Assembly: GCA_029204225.1 (NCBI GenBank)
Contig: CM055095.1
Span: forward strand, 48,437,364 to 48,501,363
Length of the DNA stretch: 64,000 nt
DNA from: Diphasiastrum complanatum
Lineage: Eukaryota; Streptophyta; Lycopodiopsida; Lycopodiales; Lycopodiaceae
Direction of reading: 5' to 3'
Shown: in pieces, positions 32,901 through 51,399 of the stretch
How positions within the stretch are numbered: the first letter of the stretch is position 1
Layout: each line of letters opens with the position of its first letter
Position numbers and translations under genes: made by a program
The notes under the pieces: generated by a model
Seen by the model: the letters and a program-made list of their open reading frames with translations, nothing else
Told to the model about the DNA's origin: nothing
Database searches by the model: none

Positions 32901-35900
32901 CATCAGTTAACCATTGAGACCTCAGACTGGCCGAGACAGTGGCACCCCGGGAGATATTACTGCTTGTTCAGAGAGCATCCAGTCTCACTCTCCACCCTGA
33001 TCTCATATGATGACCCTAGATCTTCGGGACCGACCTGCGGAGGAAAAGACTGGACCCAGACATATTCCCCCTAGTACAGTGAGCATCAGCGAGTGCTTGA
33101 TGGAGAGGCCAAGATTCCAGATGCTTCCAGCCACAGATGGCAGAGACAGTGTCGATGCACAGAGAGACAGCCAGCCCCCAGGCAAGCCACAGTCCATAGC
33201 TCCATGGCAGCGGACAAGACAAAAAGATGATGAAGCTCTTCGCTCATAGGTCTCCATAAGGAACAATCCACCACGTAATGTTCCCGAAGCAATAATCATA
33301 AGAGATCTCTTTGGGTCTTTGATAAGAAATTTGTCTTCTTTGAATTCCACAACCAATCCTTGGTTCATAATTGTAGAGACCGAAATGAGATTCCTTTTTA
33401 TTTTTGGAACATAAAGTACATTACGAATGTACTTCTCCTCACCATTGGGTAAGATAATGGGGATCACTCCAATACCTTTGATAGGATAAGAGGCGTTATC
33501 AACACCTTGAACTTTGCTTCCATCATGCACTTTCACAAGCTTTGTGAAGACCTCTTTGTGATAAGTCATATGACGTGTGGCATCGCTATCATACCCAATC
33601 AATAGATGAAAAAACAACAACTTGTAAAGCTGAAGATGAGCTGTTTTCTGCTGATAAACCAGCAAGATTTGAAGTGGCAGAAATCTCGTCTTTAGGAGAG
33701 ATGAGATTATTAGTGACAAAAGCATAATCATTATTGAAAAGATTATCCTCCTTTCCAAATTGTTGTTCCAAAGTAATGATTGCGGTACTTGTATCGTTAC
33801 CTTTCTGTTTTTCCTTTACAAGCCTCTTCCTACATTCTTTGATGTGATGTCCAAACTTCTTGCAATAGTGGCACTTACCCTTCTTCTTGGAGTCTTGATC
33901 TTGAGCTTCCTTAGATTTTTTATCATCTTTGGAAGTTTTGAAAGAAGGCTTCCCTTTCCACTTGCCTTTGCCTTTTGCAAAGAAAGCTTGATCTTCTTGT
34001 TCACCAAAGTTGATCCTTGTTTGCTCTTCTTGAAGAAGTAAGCCAACAAGTTCGTCGAAGGAGATTTGTTGTCCCCTAAGAGAAATGCTCAATGATGACA
34101 CAAATGGAAGGTAAGAATTAGGAAGAGAGTTGAGAGTTATAGATACAAATTGTGAGTTCTCAATCACCTCATCAATACTAAGAAGCTCCTCTCGAAGATC
34201 CTTGATCTTCGCCAAGTGGTTTGTAAGCAAATCACCTTCTTGCACCTTCAAGATAAACAGTTGATTTCGAAGATATACCACTTTTGCCACATTCTTTACT
34301 TGAAACATCTTGGCAAGAGTCTCCCAAGCACTTTTGGAAGTCTTGCATGATCTAATATGTGAAAGGATAGATCTCTTCACTGATAATGCAATGACGGAAT
34401 GTGCTTGTGCATCTCGTCGATCCCACTTCTTTTGCTCATCGGAAGACACCTCCGTAGTTGAAGAAGTAGTTGTTCTAGATGGTGTAATAGGTGCCAAGGT
34501 AGGCGGCCTCTCTTCGTCACCATTAACTACTTCCCACAAACCTTTAGCAATGAGAAGGTTCTTTATCATGTAGCACCACAAGGAATAGTTTGTGCCATCC
34601 AGCCTATCTTCATTAAATAAAGAACCAATAAACTCCGATTCTTTAGCCATAACAGAAAAATCAGCTTGTAGATAGGAAATAGACTTTCCAAGACAAAATC
34701 TAACCAAAGGGCAGCAACCTCAAAGCTGAAATTATGAGCACAATAGATTGCAATACTCCACATGCAATTTGCTCAACAAGTAATGAAATAAGTGGCTGAT
34801 TTCTGCACAAAAAACAGAATGCCCACAAATAGGTAAACTTCGAATGAAGCATATAGAGCGCCCTACTCCAAGCTCACCAACAGGGAAATTTCAGCAAGAA
34901 ATGTGTCCAAAACACATGTATCTTCATTTAAGAAGTAAATCTGAAATTTTCAGCATGTAATTGAGTCAAAATCACATGCAATTGGTTTGAGCATGGGCGC
35001 CCTATTGCTAGCTCTCAAATAGGTGAAGGTGCCTTGCAATTTCCTACAAAAAAACTATAAGAAGATGAACAGATTCTTCTCCTGCAAAAATCAGCAGCTT
35101 GATGATTTTCTGTTACCAAAAGGGGAAGAAGATAGCTTCCTATTGGGCGCCCTCCTGCAAGCAATATGATCACCTAAAAGCTCTGATACCATGTAGAAAA
35201 TAGAAGCCTAAGGATCCAGAATCGTAACTATTCAATCAGCATTCTCAAAAGAAAGAGAGAGATAGCTAGAAACCCTCTTGTAGAAACTCGTGGACAACCA
35301 AGGAGAATAGTCAGTATTGCTTACAAAAGTGTCACATACAAATGGGATGCACACATATATATAGTCCAAGATGACTATCTAACTTCATGACTATTGGCTA
35401 TCCAACTACTTGACTATTGGCTTTCCAACTACTTGACTATTGACTATCCAGCTTTCTATAAGTTACATAGAAAGAATAAGGTACCTCCAATATGTCAAGT
35501 TGGGGTACTTAATGTCACAATTAGGCCTAGTGGACCCATGAGTCCCTAACTCTAAGTTTAGTAGGCCTAATATAATAAATGACCATGGTTACACAACTCT
35601 CGACCTTTTGGGTCAAAGTAACCTATGGTAATGTAAGCAATTCCATTTACATTCCAACATGCACACTAGCCTATTTGGTCATTTATCATACCACAACCTA
35701 TTACACCCACATCTTCCACCATCACATGTACCTTTGGGTACCCTGAATTCTTTCCTTTTTTCTTTCTTTCTCCAACAAGTTGAGCACTCTAATGTATAAA
35801 TAATAATAGAATAACATATCTCTAAGGCTCATTGTGCTCATCTGAGATACTCTATGTCATGAAGCATCAATGAAGCCATCATGGCTATAACCAATGTCGT

Positions 35901-37326
35901 TATCTGACTTCGACAGAAACAATGGTAGCCACGACTTGGAATATCTTAAGCCTATTAATTGTCATTGTCTCAACCTGACTGGATCTACGATGCTAGCTCA
36001 TTCATGAGTCTTAGGCTTAACCATGCTCTGTGACTTTTCCTTTGAACACCAAGATGGGTTCACTAGGAGTGTCACCAAGATGAGTGTTTTTAGAGCATTT
36101 TGGGACCTAAGTCAGCTCTGCAACATCAAGCAAGATATTGCTATCTGACGGTAGCTATTAGGTTTAAGCCTACAGATTGACATATGGGCCCCATGCTGTT
36201 GTGAATAATCGGCCTTGAGAACCATCATTTATTTGACATTTATTTATTTAGTCATTATTGTGCCCTGACGGTAGGCCGCAGACCCAGCCCTAACTTGGAT
36301 CTCAAAATGGGGCCCACTTGAGAAAATTGATAAACTAATTAGATCAAATTTTAGCTAACACACATCAGTTTTCAAGCAAGCATCTGGCTTAATTTGTCAG
36401 TGTTCTTGATTGGCATCGGTCTTATATTGATTTTCATTATTTGATTAGCATAGTGACATTTCCCATTGGCCATATCAGTGCCCCTGTGTTGTCTTGCTGA
36501 TAATTGGGCTCAACTAAGCAAGTGTCAACAAAGCACAAAATCATGCTTATATTTGGTCTTGCAAAGGTGCTTCAACTTTTTAGTGAGGTCACAGATTTAC
36601 GGGATGAAAATGCTTTAAGATGCTTTGCAGCACAGACCTCATAAATAGAAAGTGCATCTTCTGTGAGTTCATCCACCAAGGTCAAGACATTGACCGCCGT
36701 GTTCAGCTCCTTCAACTTGTCCACACAAGCCAGGGCCCTGTTCCTCCCAATGTCTGCTTCCGAGAAGTAAAACTGAGCAGAAAGATCCCAAGCACTCACA
36801 TATCCGGTGTCATGCAAAGTTATAGATCGGACTCCTGCCAATATGACGTTCTTTGCTGCAAAGTCATTGTCAAGCCAGAAATGAGAAGCGTACTCCTCCA
36901 CATTGCATAATGCCATTCTTATTACAAAATTTAAGTAAAACAGACGAAAGTGGTATCTCCATCACAGCAAAAAGAAGAGGATCGGCACATGCACAACTCT
37001 ATGGCAAGAAATTAAAAATCTACTTCTTTCAGATAAGGCGTCACAATAGGGTTAGTATGTATACCAATTTCAACTCCCAACCCTTGTAAACCAGAGATCA
37101 GGATGTGAGCCCCGAACAAACGGCGCATAGTCTCACGGCCGTAGACAGCCAACTGACGGCTGTGTAGATCCTCGTCAATCTCCATCTCTGTAGCCACACT
37201 ATCCCCCGACATCATGAGATTGTGAGACTCAACAGCTGCTACTGCCACACTGCTACCTTCGAACCTTGTCTTCTTCCCCAATGTAGTCGCGCCTTCCTCC
37301 ACCACGTCTCGCTTTCTAGGTAGCAT
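29384..37326 (-). CDS. UBA1: Ubiquitin-activating enzyme E1, complete, six exons
   Basis: The E1 enzyme activates ubiquitin with ATP, forms a thioester with it, and passes it to E2 enzymes in cytosol and nucleus. Spliced as 37326-37065, 36855-36638, 32439-31645, 31509-30641, 30551-30119 and 29977-29384, the frame is open for 1056 codons, against about 1080 in Arabidopsis UBA1. All five introns are GT...AG and phases agree. Order: N-terminal [22 protein letters not shown], inactive adenylation half, active adenylation site with GAGALG (residues 476-481) and [23 protein letters not shown], catalytic Cys in [10 protein letters not shown] (residue 633, codon 30886-30888), and C-terminal ubiquitin-fold domain ending VPLVSICFR. 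Every expected catalytic motif is present, so it is probably functional. Intron 2 carries a copia remnant in the same orientation. Confidence 0.95.
30119..30551 (-). CDS. UBA1: E1 exon 5
   Basis: Acceptor TTTTGCAG|GTTTGAAG, donor GAAAAG|GTACAC. Encodes the second catalytic-cysteine half-domain: [37 protein letters not shown] and RLSPIQFEK. Introns of 89 bp and 141 bp flank it. Confidence 0.92.
30641..31509 (-). CDS. UBA1: E1 exon 4 with ATP site and catalytic cysteine
   Basis: Acceptor GCATGCAG|TTCTTC, donor AAAGAG|GTGTGC. Contains the nucleotide-binding [20 protein letters not shown], the adenylation residues of [18 protein letters not shown], the stretch [20 protein letters not shown], and the thioester-forming Cys at 30886-30888 in [14 protein letters not shown]. 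Confidence 0.93.
31645..32439 (-). CDS. UBA1: E1 exon 3
   Basis: Acceptor TTTGCTGCAG|GCAGTT, donor TTTCAG|GTATGT. Encodes the rest of the inactive half and the first catalytic-cysteine half-domain: [34 protein letters not shown] and [20 protein letters not shown]. The intron after it (135 bp) happens to be open in frame, so translating straight through would add a false insert after KFHPIFQ. Confidence 0.92.
32890..33218. other. GC-rich segment of unknown origin joined to truncated copia-2
   Basis: About 330 bp, noticeably richer in G+C than the flanks, joins copia-2 exactly where its homology to copia-1 ends (after SSFCLV near 33218). It is open on both strands but matches no family I know. 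It is probably another element or filler DNA at the break. Confidence 0.4.
33219..33600 (-). pseudogene. Copia-2 protease fragment
   Basis: Continues gag after a 2-base loss that shifts the frame at the protease entry. The active-site motif is DSDA where the family has DSGA, so the catalytic loop is altered. [18 protein letters not shown] to [16 protein letters not shown] parallels copia-1, and then homology stops. Confidence 0.8.
33589..34650 (-). pseudogene. Copia-2 gag
   Basis: The start is taken at MAKESE (34650); an upstream in-frame extension is just leader. The frame is open through the UBN2-type capsid region, a lysine-rich stretch ([15 protein letters not shown]) and the CCHC zinc knuckle [14 protein letters not shown], ending at a shifted stop (33589). 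It also preserves the segment [20 protein letters not shown], which shows what copia-1 lost. Confidence 0.88.
35180..35191 (-). other. Copia-2 primer binding site
   Basis: The minus strand reads TGGTATCAGAGC immediately inside the LTR end. Confidence 0.85.
35192..35659 (-). repeat. Copia-2 5' LTR
   Basis: 468 bp, TGTTGGAATG ... CTACA on the minus strand. It contains the family-conserved ATAGGTTACTTTGACCC and a TATATATAG promoter-like word near 35356. Tandem TGACTATTGGC-type words lie at 35388-35450. Confidence 0.85.
36638..36855 (-). CDS. UBA1: E1 exon 2
   Basis: Acceptor TTTGCAG|CAAAG, donor TATGAG|GTCTGT. Encodes [17 protein letters not shown] and [21 protein letters not shown], the first ThiF-like (inactive) adenylation half. 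The 209-bp intron 1 precedes it and the 4.2-kb intron 2 follows. Confidence 0.9.
37065..37326 (-). CDS. UBA1: E1 exon 1
   Basis: Starts at ATG (37324-37326) with MLPRKRD, a short variable head with a basic KKTR segment, then the conserved E1 entry [20 protein letters not shown]. The donor is GAAATTG|GTATAC. The codon split with exon 2 gives the expected EIAKN-type junction. Confidence 0.9.
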
Positions 37327-37615
37327 ATAGTGTGATAAACTCGACCAATGTACTCCAATGCCTTCTCAGAATTCCTGCTGTCAGATTTTGAAAACCCTAG
37401 CTTTCCTGAGAGCAAACCCAAGTTGCCACCCTAGCTACCAGAAGAGCACTTCCCCTCCTCGGCGCAAGATCCTATATATTCCAATGCCTTCTGTCAATTC
37501 CTGCTATCACATTTTGTCAACACCCTAGCTCCACTGTGCAAGCCCTAGCTACCCTGCTTGCAAACCCCGACTACCCTGATTGCAAACCCTAGCTACCCTA
37601 AAACCACTCCTCTTC
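37327..37615 (-). promoter_or_regulatory. E1 upstream region with telo-box-like motifs and a diverged duplication
   Basis: At least five CTAGGGT words in the minus-strand sense (CCCTAG on the plus strand at about 37389, 37430, 37522, 37538 and 37588) resemble telo-boxes (AAACCCTA), which are common in promoters of plant translation and housekeeping genes. Two copies of TCCAATGCCTTCT...AATTCCTGCT, about 127 bp apart, show a tandem duplication. The transcription start cannot be fixed. Confidence 0.5.
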
Positions 37616-38199
37616 CTGCTATTGCCAGTAAAAATCAAAGAAATGGGAGCAATTTCAGCTCGTGATCAGCCTCGGATTTATCTCTTGTGAAAACGTCACG
37701 CGGAAATATGAGATTTATGAATCGGCTGCTGCTGGAAAAAATGAAGAAAGCAATCCAAGCTCCGCACAGGTGAGGTGAGACAAAACAGTGTTGCTGAGGT
37801 GGGTTCGTGTGAAGATGGATTCGCCGCATCAGCAGCAAGGACGGGAATCGTGCACGATCTGAAGCGGAGCTCAACTGCGCCTGGGGAAATGCAAAGCGTT
37901 GATGGCGAGGCAGAGGTAAAGAAAATGTCTTTAGCAAAGGGCATGAACCCAAGTAGCAGAGAAAGACCAAGGGCTAGGGAGGGCCTTATGTGAGGGGACT
38001 ATGAGCTCTCTACAAAGGGTTCCATTTGTCGATGCATACGTTGGGCCAAATGATGAATAAGTTTTCAATGGGGCTATATGTAGTTTTTGAGAACATGATG
38101 CCCTTTTTAAATTGAGTTGGCAAATGAGGGTGAGCCACCTAGCACATTAGCAAGAGGTTTGCGGTGAGGCCATAGGCAGTCAAGGAATTGGTGCCAATC
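37616..38199. other. GC-richer flank with open frames, possible divergent transcription unit
   Basis: A plus-strand open stretch around 37690-37993 includes YESAAAGKNEESNPSSAQ followed by a GTGAGG donor-like site, and KRSSTAPGEMQSVDGEAEVKK further on. No family is recognised. It could be the first exon of a divergent gene sharing the E1 promoter, or chance. Confidence 0.25.
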
Positions 38200-39133
38200 A
38201 TTGGCCCACCACCATTTGAGAGCGCATGAAGGTAGGTGGGTGCCTGTTGTAAAGTTGACTCGGGTGCACCGTAAGACTTTGAGGGGGACACTCCCTTATG
38301 TCCCAGAGCAAGTTAGGAAGTCAAGGACCGAGCCTCCGACATGTGGTGGGCCAGTCAAGCAGTCACAAGTCATGAGCTATAGCTCGAGTCATGGCCTAGT
38401 TAGCTCCTAGGACCCATGTCCAGGAGCCAAGCTAATTCTGCCCGCCGGGACAGCTCCTGAGACCCATATTCGGGAGCTAGACTGATTCTGCCAGACTTGC
38501 TAAAACTAAGTCTAGAAAAGCGTGCTCTACCATCCATACAACACTATATTCCAGGACAGAGGGGGGGTGTCGAATCACAACAGAACTATAGAGGGAGTCT
38601 GGCAGACATAAACTTGGACAACTCAACCAACGCTAGGAATCCAGTCGCCAGGTCTCAGCCCTCTACCAGCGCGAGCCAAGCACAATGGCCAACACGTGTT
38701 GGTGGCCCCCGAAACACTCTATATATGAATGTAACTCCTTTCCATGTTTAATAAAGTTGATCATTGGGGATGATTACCACTTCGGTTTCGCCTCCAGGAC
38801 TGGTCCAAGTGGAAGGACCCTTACTACCGCCTTTTTGCATCGCTGGCGCCTAAGGGTCCACGTAACCAACGTGAGGCCCACCACTATGCCATTTGATCAA
38901 TTTCGCGACCACTATGCCTTGGGATTTCACGAGTGACTTGTCTTTACCTTTGGTTACCTTTTGGGGACGGATTCTAAGTTGGCTTTCAAGTTGGTTGAGA
39001 TTCATGTTTTCCTAAGTCTAACTGGTTAGGCTTGTTGCATTTTCTAAGTTGGCTTTCTTGTGAGTTCATGTCGAATGAGACTTAAGCATGTCTTGGGAAA
39101 ACCGCTTAAGTCCCAACTTGAAGGTATCAGAGC
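38200..39133 (+). repeat. Probable LTR and primer site of an unassigned element
   Basis: The region has LTR-like signals: TATATATGAATG near 38720, AATAAAG near 38750, and at the right end GGTATCAGAGC (39123-39133), an 11-base match to the Met-tRNA primer site. No gag or pol follows. Two GACCCAT...GGGAGC words (near 38411 and 38461) repeat inside. The left edge is not defined. Confidence 0.4.
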
Positions 39134-39844
39134 TGACTAGCCGATCAGCTACGCAAGTCTCACAGGAATGGCCACTTTTGGGGAATCGTCAGGACAGCCA
39201 TTGTGCAAGGTGCAGCCCACAGTATGAGCACAGGTGTAGATTTGTTTCGATCTTGTTGTAGTTGACTTGACGATGAATATCTCTGTGAAAGATAAGAATC
39301 AACTCGAAAATGACGTGGATTTTTAAAAGTTGCAGTATGTACAAAGATCCTAAACTATGTACAAGGTGATTTGAAAATGGATAGATGAATGAAAATGTGT
39401 TCTTGAGATACTCTATGGAAGACTCTCGTGCAATAGCTATTTCTCATACAAAAATCAACCACACAAAAGAGATGAAGATGAACAAGAAAATAAACAAACG
39501 ATATAGAGAGTGAGAACTGTATGGCACTTGTCGAACAAAACTTTCATTCATCAACATTGATAATTCACCTTGACAATTGCAATCTCTCATTCGTCTTGTA
39601 GAGTAATGAGAAAAACTCTAATATGCCCTTGTTGAAAACAAGGCAGGGTTTGTGACTCTAAATCGACCATCATTGATAGCAGATATTGTAAGATATGGCT
39701 TGAAATGCATGGAAGAAGAAGATACTATTCCCCTTAGTATCCTTTGGATCATGAGATTCATAAAATGATTCACTTTTAGATTTTCGACTCTCAAATTTGG
39801 TTTGTTATATCCAGTGGTTGGAAATCTCGTCAGAAAATGGAAAG
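39134..39844. other. Left flank of the large LTR element
   Basis: AT-rich. A minus-strand frame (39618-39844) is open up to the element boundary, and the sequence beyond the right boundary (59164) is minus-strand gag-like. It may be the other half of an interrupted gypsy element, but I recognise no domain in it. Confidence 0.3.
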
Positions 39845-40313
39845 TGTTATGCCCCAAAGGAATAACACCTAAGATGAGAGAACACAATAGGAGAGACTAT
39901 GGAGCCAAACCGCCCAACCAATCCTAGATCAAACCTGGATCTAGCCCCCAAGCCATGCCATGAGAAACAAGAGAAGAGAGAAACTAGTAACCTAAACCCA
40001 ATATGTAGACGGAAGAATCCCTACGTCATTATATAGAGAGTAAAGTCATGTGCATGAAACCATGCAGCCTCCATGCAGGTCAACTATAAATAGATCACAT
40101 CTCTTCATGCAATCCTCTTGCCTATATCCGTCACACAGACATGCAATATTCCATATGTCTCAATTAGAGTGTCAAGGTCCTCTCAAGGTAATTAGTCACA
40201 AAAAGGCCTTGACATGGAATTAAATCATGGCGTGACCAATAATCTCGAACACTGGAGGGCTGGTCTACCATATTAGGACTATTCTAGGTCCTTAACGGAA
40301 TATGGCCATGACA
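39845..40313 (-). repeat. 3' LTR of the large element
   Basis: 469 bp; on the plus strand it reads TGTTATGCCCC ... GGCCATGACA. Matches 58692-59163 throughout. Confidence 0.88.
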
Positions 40314-40330
40314 TTCTTCCCTCCTTAAAC
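40314..40330 (-). other. Polypurine tract of the large element
   Basis: TTTAAGGAGGGAAGAA on the minus strand directly precedes the TG of the 3' LTR. It primes plus-strand DNA synthesis in LTR elements. Confidence 0.75.
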
Positions 40331-48059
<7,729 letters not shown>

Positions 48060-48086
48060 TAACCTAACACACACACGCCTAACCCT

Positions 48087-48124
<38 letters not shown>

Positions 48125-48310
48125 CCTAAGCCTAAAGCCTATAGCTACGACCTAATCCTAATTCCTAATGCCTAAGGCCCAAAGCCCAAAGCCCAACGTC
48201 TAATGTCTAAAGCCTAACTCTAATGATTTATGTCTAAAGCCTAACACATGTACACAGAAACACATTTTTAAAGCCTAACCCTAAAGTAGAGTCTCAAACT
48301 ATAAACCCTA
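48060..48310. repeat. Degenerate CCTAA-type repeat with a (CA)n core
   Basis: Words such as AGCCTAA, AAGCCTAAC, CCTAATCCTAA and CCTAACCCTAA recur about 18 times around a (CA)n run at 48087-48122. They resemble decayed plant telomere repeat (CCCTAAA). Confidence 0.65.
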
Positions 48311-48754
48311 CCTTTGTTTTGGTCCAGAGCAGCAACTTTAGATGAAATCAAGTAGGAAACTAAAAAATGCAAATCAGGTCCAACAATGGAATGATGTGGG
48401 CAGTCGGACCCTCAGATATTTAATTTTTGCAAAGTACAATCTCTCTTACGAAACTAGCATGTCCATATGGAACTTTTGTAAAACCAATTGAGATTTTGTT
48501 GTGGCAAGGATACTTGAAAATTGAAGTAGACGTTTTGTTATTTGGTGGATCATTCTTTGTCAGCTTCTTAGTATGTATCAAGAAGATGCTTTTTTGAATT
48601 TGTTAGCTGGTTGGTAGGCAAGCATCAAGATCATACCTACATGTTCTATTTTCAGCAATTGCATCCTGCATCTCTTTATTCATAGGATGATGCTTAAAGA
48701 AAATGATCGTAGTCTTATTTTTGCAACATGCTTGGCTCTATTCCGTTAATTTAA

Positions 48755-48840
48755 CACACACACACACACACTCTCTCTCTCTCCTCTCTGCCTTCCCCCC
48801 CTCTCTCTCTGTATCTCCCTCCCTCTCTTCCTGCCTCCAC
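48755..48840. repeat. (AC)n(TC)n microsatellite
   Basis: An AC run passes into CT-rich sequence. The overlapping open frames on both strands are low-complexity artefacts. Confidence 0.85.
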
Positions 48841-49237
48841 CCAAACTATCGGACTCCATCCAAAGCATTGGCGCCCACCAAAACCATCCAAACGCCCCTG
48901 TCCAAAATGCCACTCTCAACCATTGGCCGCCACCCAAACCATTAGTCGCGCATCTGAATCGGCTGGTGTACAATATTAGTCATGACCCAGTAGTGTTAAT
49001 CTAAGATTAGTCTAGTCACCTTGCTAGTTGGGTAAGCCAGCAAGGATTTTTATTGTTGTTACTAATTAGTTTATTTCCGTTTCGGGCACTAGTTGGGTAA
49101 GCTTTAGTGCTCTCATTCTTGTCCATATTTCTGTTGAAGCTTATTGTAGAAACTTAAAAAGTGGACGAATCTCTACATCCCTATACTACACCCGTAAGTA
49201 GATCTAGCCCCCGCACTCACTAGAAATACTTCCAACA

Positions 49238-49252
49238 TTGGCGCCGTTGCCG
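49238..49252 (+). other. Gypsy-1 primer binding site
   Basis: TTGGCGCCGTTGCCG directly follows the LTR end. It matches the site used by Tat/Athila elements, which I recall as complementary to Asp tRNA. Confidence 0.8.
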
Positions 49253-50093
49253 CTTTTTAAGTATTTTTCTACCTAGCTTCTTCTCTTTTTTTTTCTTTTA
49301 TATCTTGCTTCCGTGTTGTATGTTTGCTTGTGTGCTTATCTCTATCTACCAACAAACAGCACGCGTCGTCTCTCCAGGTCCTACACAAGCTGCAGAGCAA
49401 CTTCTCAAATCGGGGAGAAGCAACAAAAGAGTCAACTTGGGCATTTTCTTCAAAAGAAATGACCCAAGTGACTTTTTTCACAACCAAACGGGTATATCAG
49501 AATTTGTCAGTCTGTCTGCAGCCCTAACAGACCTTGATCTTTCATTTTATCACCTCCACGAATTCTGACCACAGTCAGATTTTGAGAAAACAACCTGTTA
49601 TACTGTCAAAATCCCTTATTTCTCATCAAAATCTTTGTCTTAGAATTTGCCGATTTCACTGAGGCTAGATCTCAGTAAGATCAGTCCTTCAGCAGCTCTG
49701 CGAATTCTGTCTCACAGATTTTACCCGTTTACTGACAGAACATCACATCTTTCTCTATATTCCCTATCTGCCAGTCAAACCTCTCTGTTAGAATTTGTCA
49801 TCAAGCCTTAGAATTCGCCCTCACAGAGCACGATTTCCCTGTACTATTCGCAAATTTTGAATCGCCAAATTTTTCCAGAAAATCTAAAAAAATCACTATT
49901 CTGACATTCAAAATACTTGTTCAGAATTCACGAGTATTACAGTTAGATTTATCTGTCTCTCCACGATTTCTCAGCCTGTCCACAAATTCTATAACAATCA
50001 AAAAGACCAGGTTTTGTCCTACACTATCCATTATCAAGCAAACTGCCCTTTTTGTCAAGTACAGTCCTGCCATGTCCCTCTATATTCTGCATC
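49253..50093 (+). other. Gypsy-1 leader rich in AATTCTG/GAATTC words
   Basis: Untranslated leader. Words such as CGAATTCTG, AGAATTTGTC, AGAATTCGCC and AGAATTCACGAG recur about eight times. The same vocabulary returns in the spacer at 55640-56080. Confidence 0.55.
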
Positions 50094-51344
50094 ATGTCTT
50101 GTGATTGTGCTGAATCTTCTAATCCGACTCCTCCATGAATGGAACGAAGAATTCCACGTATCGATGCACCAAAGTACGATGGCAAATCTGACCCAGTCCG
50201 ATTTCTCCAAGACTTTGATAATGCATGCCGTTTTTATGGAGATACCTCTGAAACTAAAAAGCTTCGCCTATTTTCCATGGTACTCTATGGCACCGCCAAG
50301 GAGTGGTACTTGAATCTCGAAACTCCTAATCTTGCTTCTTGGACCACCCTCAAGGACACTCTCATCAAGCGTTTCAAACCATCCAAACTGACTCATCATT
50401 CAAATTACTCATATCAAGATGATCGCGAAGATTCTGTTCGAAACTACATTGAGCATTTTAAACGTCTCAAAGTAGAATGTGTTGATGAAAATATCACTGA
50501 ACGCATGGCCATAAAACTATTTTTAGTTGGATTGTCTAAAAACATCCGTCGTGAACTCAAGCCAGTTGACCTTTATGATCAGCTTAAAGATGTGATGATC
50601 GATGCTATCCGTGAAAAAGACGAAGGTTCCGATGATGACTTTGACCAACGTGAAAAGAAATCTAAGAATCCGGATCATCCTAAGTCTGATAATATTGCTC
50701 AATCTTTTGAACTTCTACATCAAATGGAAACCTAGCAAAAAGCTCAACAATCACATATGGATAAACTCACTGCCGATTTTCAAACCGCCATGAAACAAAT
50801 TGCTGAGAAATCCTTTCCAGCAAGAGAAAATGTCTGGTGTCCAATCTGCTCACAACATCACACTGCTAATGAATGCCCTCAACTGCGAAATCATTTCCCA
50901 GCAGCCACCAGACCCACCGTTTATCGAGCTTACCGCCCCTACCCGCCACAACAACCTGTGCCACGACCAGGGGTTTACCAACCACGGCCACCTGCACCAA
51001 ATCGATATCCATCCCCACGTCAACAGTTTGTTGTTAACCAACCTACCCCACAAAACGTTGTCCATTATCTTGATCCAAATACCATCGAGCCGGCCACCTA
51101 CTATGTGGAAGACAATACTCAACCGCTTGGACTCAGCAAAACTCAACCGCAGGCTGTTCCTCCAAGTGATGATTCAACCCCGATAGTTTATCCCCACCCA
51201 TCTGAAGAAATTTGGCTGCATCATGAGTACCGCCAGCAAATCCGTAATGCCGACCAACAATCTTCCTCTTCCCATAAAGTACCTCACAAGCCCTTTGAAA
51301 GCAAAACCCTTGAAGGTACCGAAGTTTGGGGAGATTTACTATAA
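50094..51344 (+). pseudogene. Gypsy-1 gag
   Basis: The likely start is ATG 50094 (MSCDCAESSNPTPP), closed by a TGA before MERRIPRIDAPKYDG. The equivalent gypsy-2 gag reads through at this point. The Retrotrans_gag core follows: DPVRFLQDFDNAC, AKEWYLNLE, LIKRFKPSKL and YIEHFKRLKVECVDENITERMA. A TAG at about 50733 is followed by the same frame: a zinc knuckle, CPICSQHHTANEC, and a proline/glutamine-rich tail to 51344. Stops and a later frameshift prevent a full product. Confidence 0.85.
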
Positions 51345-51399
51345 GCCAATGTCACTCTTCCCTTCCATGTCCTTTAGAAGCATGCTGGCCAATGGAAAC

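Larger units (their letters stand above)
33219..35659 (-). mobile_element. Copia-2: truncated Ty1/copia element
   Basis: On the minus strand it has a 5' LTR (35192-35659), primer site, leader, gag and the start of protease, then breaks off near 33219. Integrase, RT, RNase H and the 3' LTR are missing. Gag is close to that of copia-1 (shared [39 protein letters not shown]) and the LTRs share sequence, so both are one family. It lies in the sense orientation of the host E1 gene. Confidence 0.88.
32440..36637 (-). other. Large intron 2 of the E1 gene, with inserted sequence
   Basis: 4198 bp, against 89-209 bp for the other four introns. It contains copia-2 (33219-35659), a GC-rich segment of unknown origin (32890-33218), and about 980 bp of AT-rich sequence on the exon-2 side with no recognised feature. 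Splice sites on both sides are good. Confidence 0.88.

Noticed and set aside
33007-33249. 80-codon open frame in the GC-rich block of E1 intron 2
   Set aside because: Open on both strands, no family match, no start context.
48703-48973. Open frames on both strands at the AC/TC run
   Set aside because: Low-complexity artefacts with no domain.
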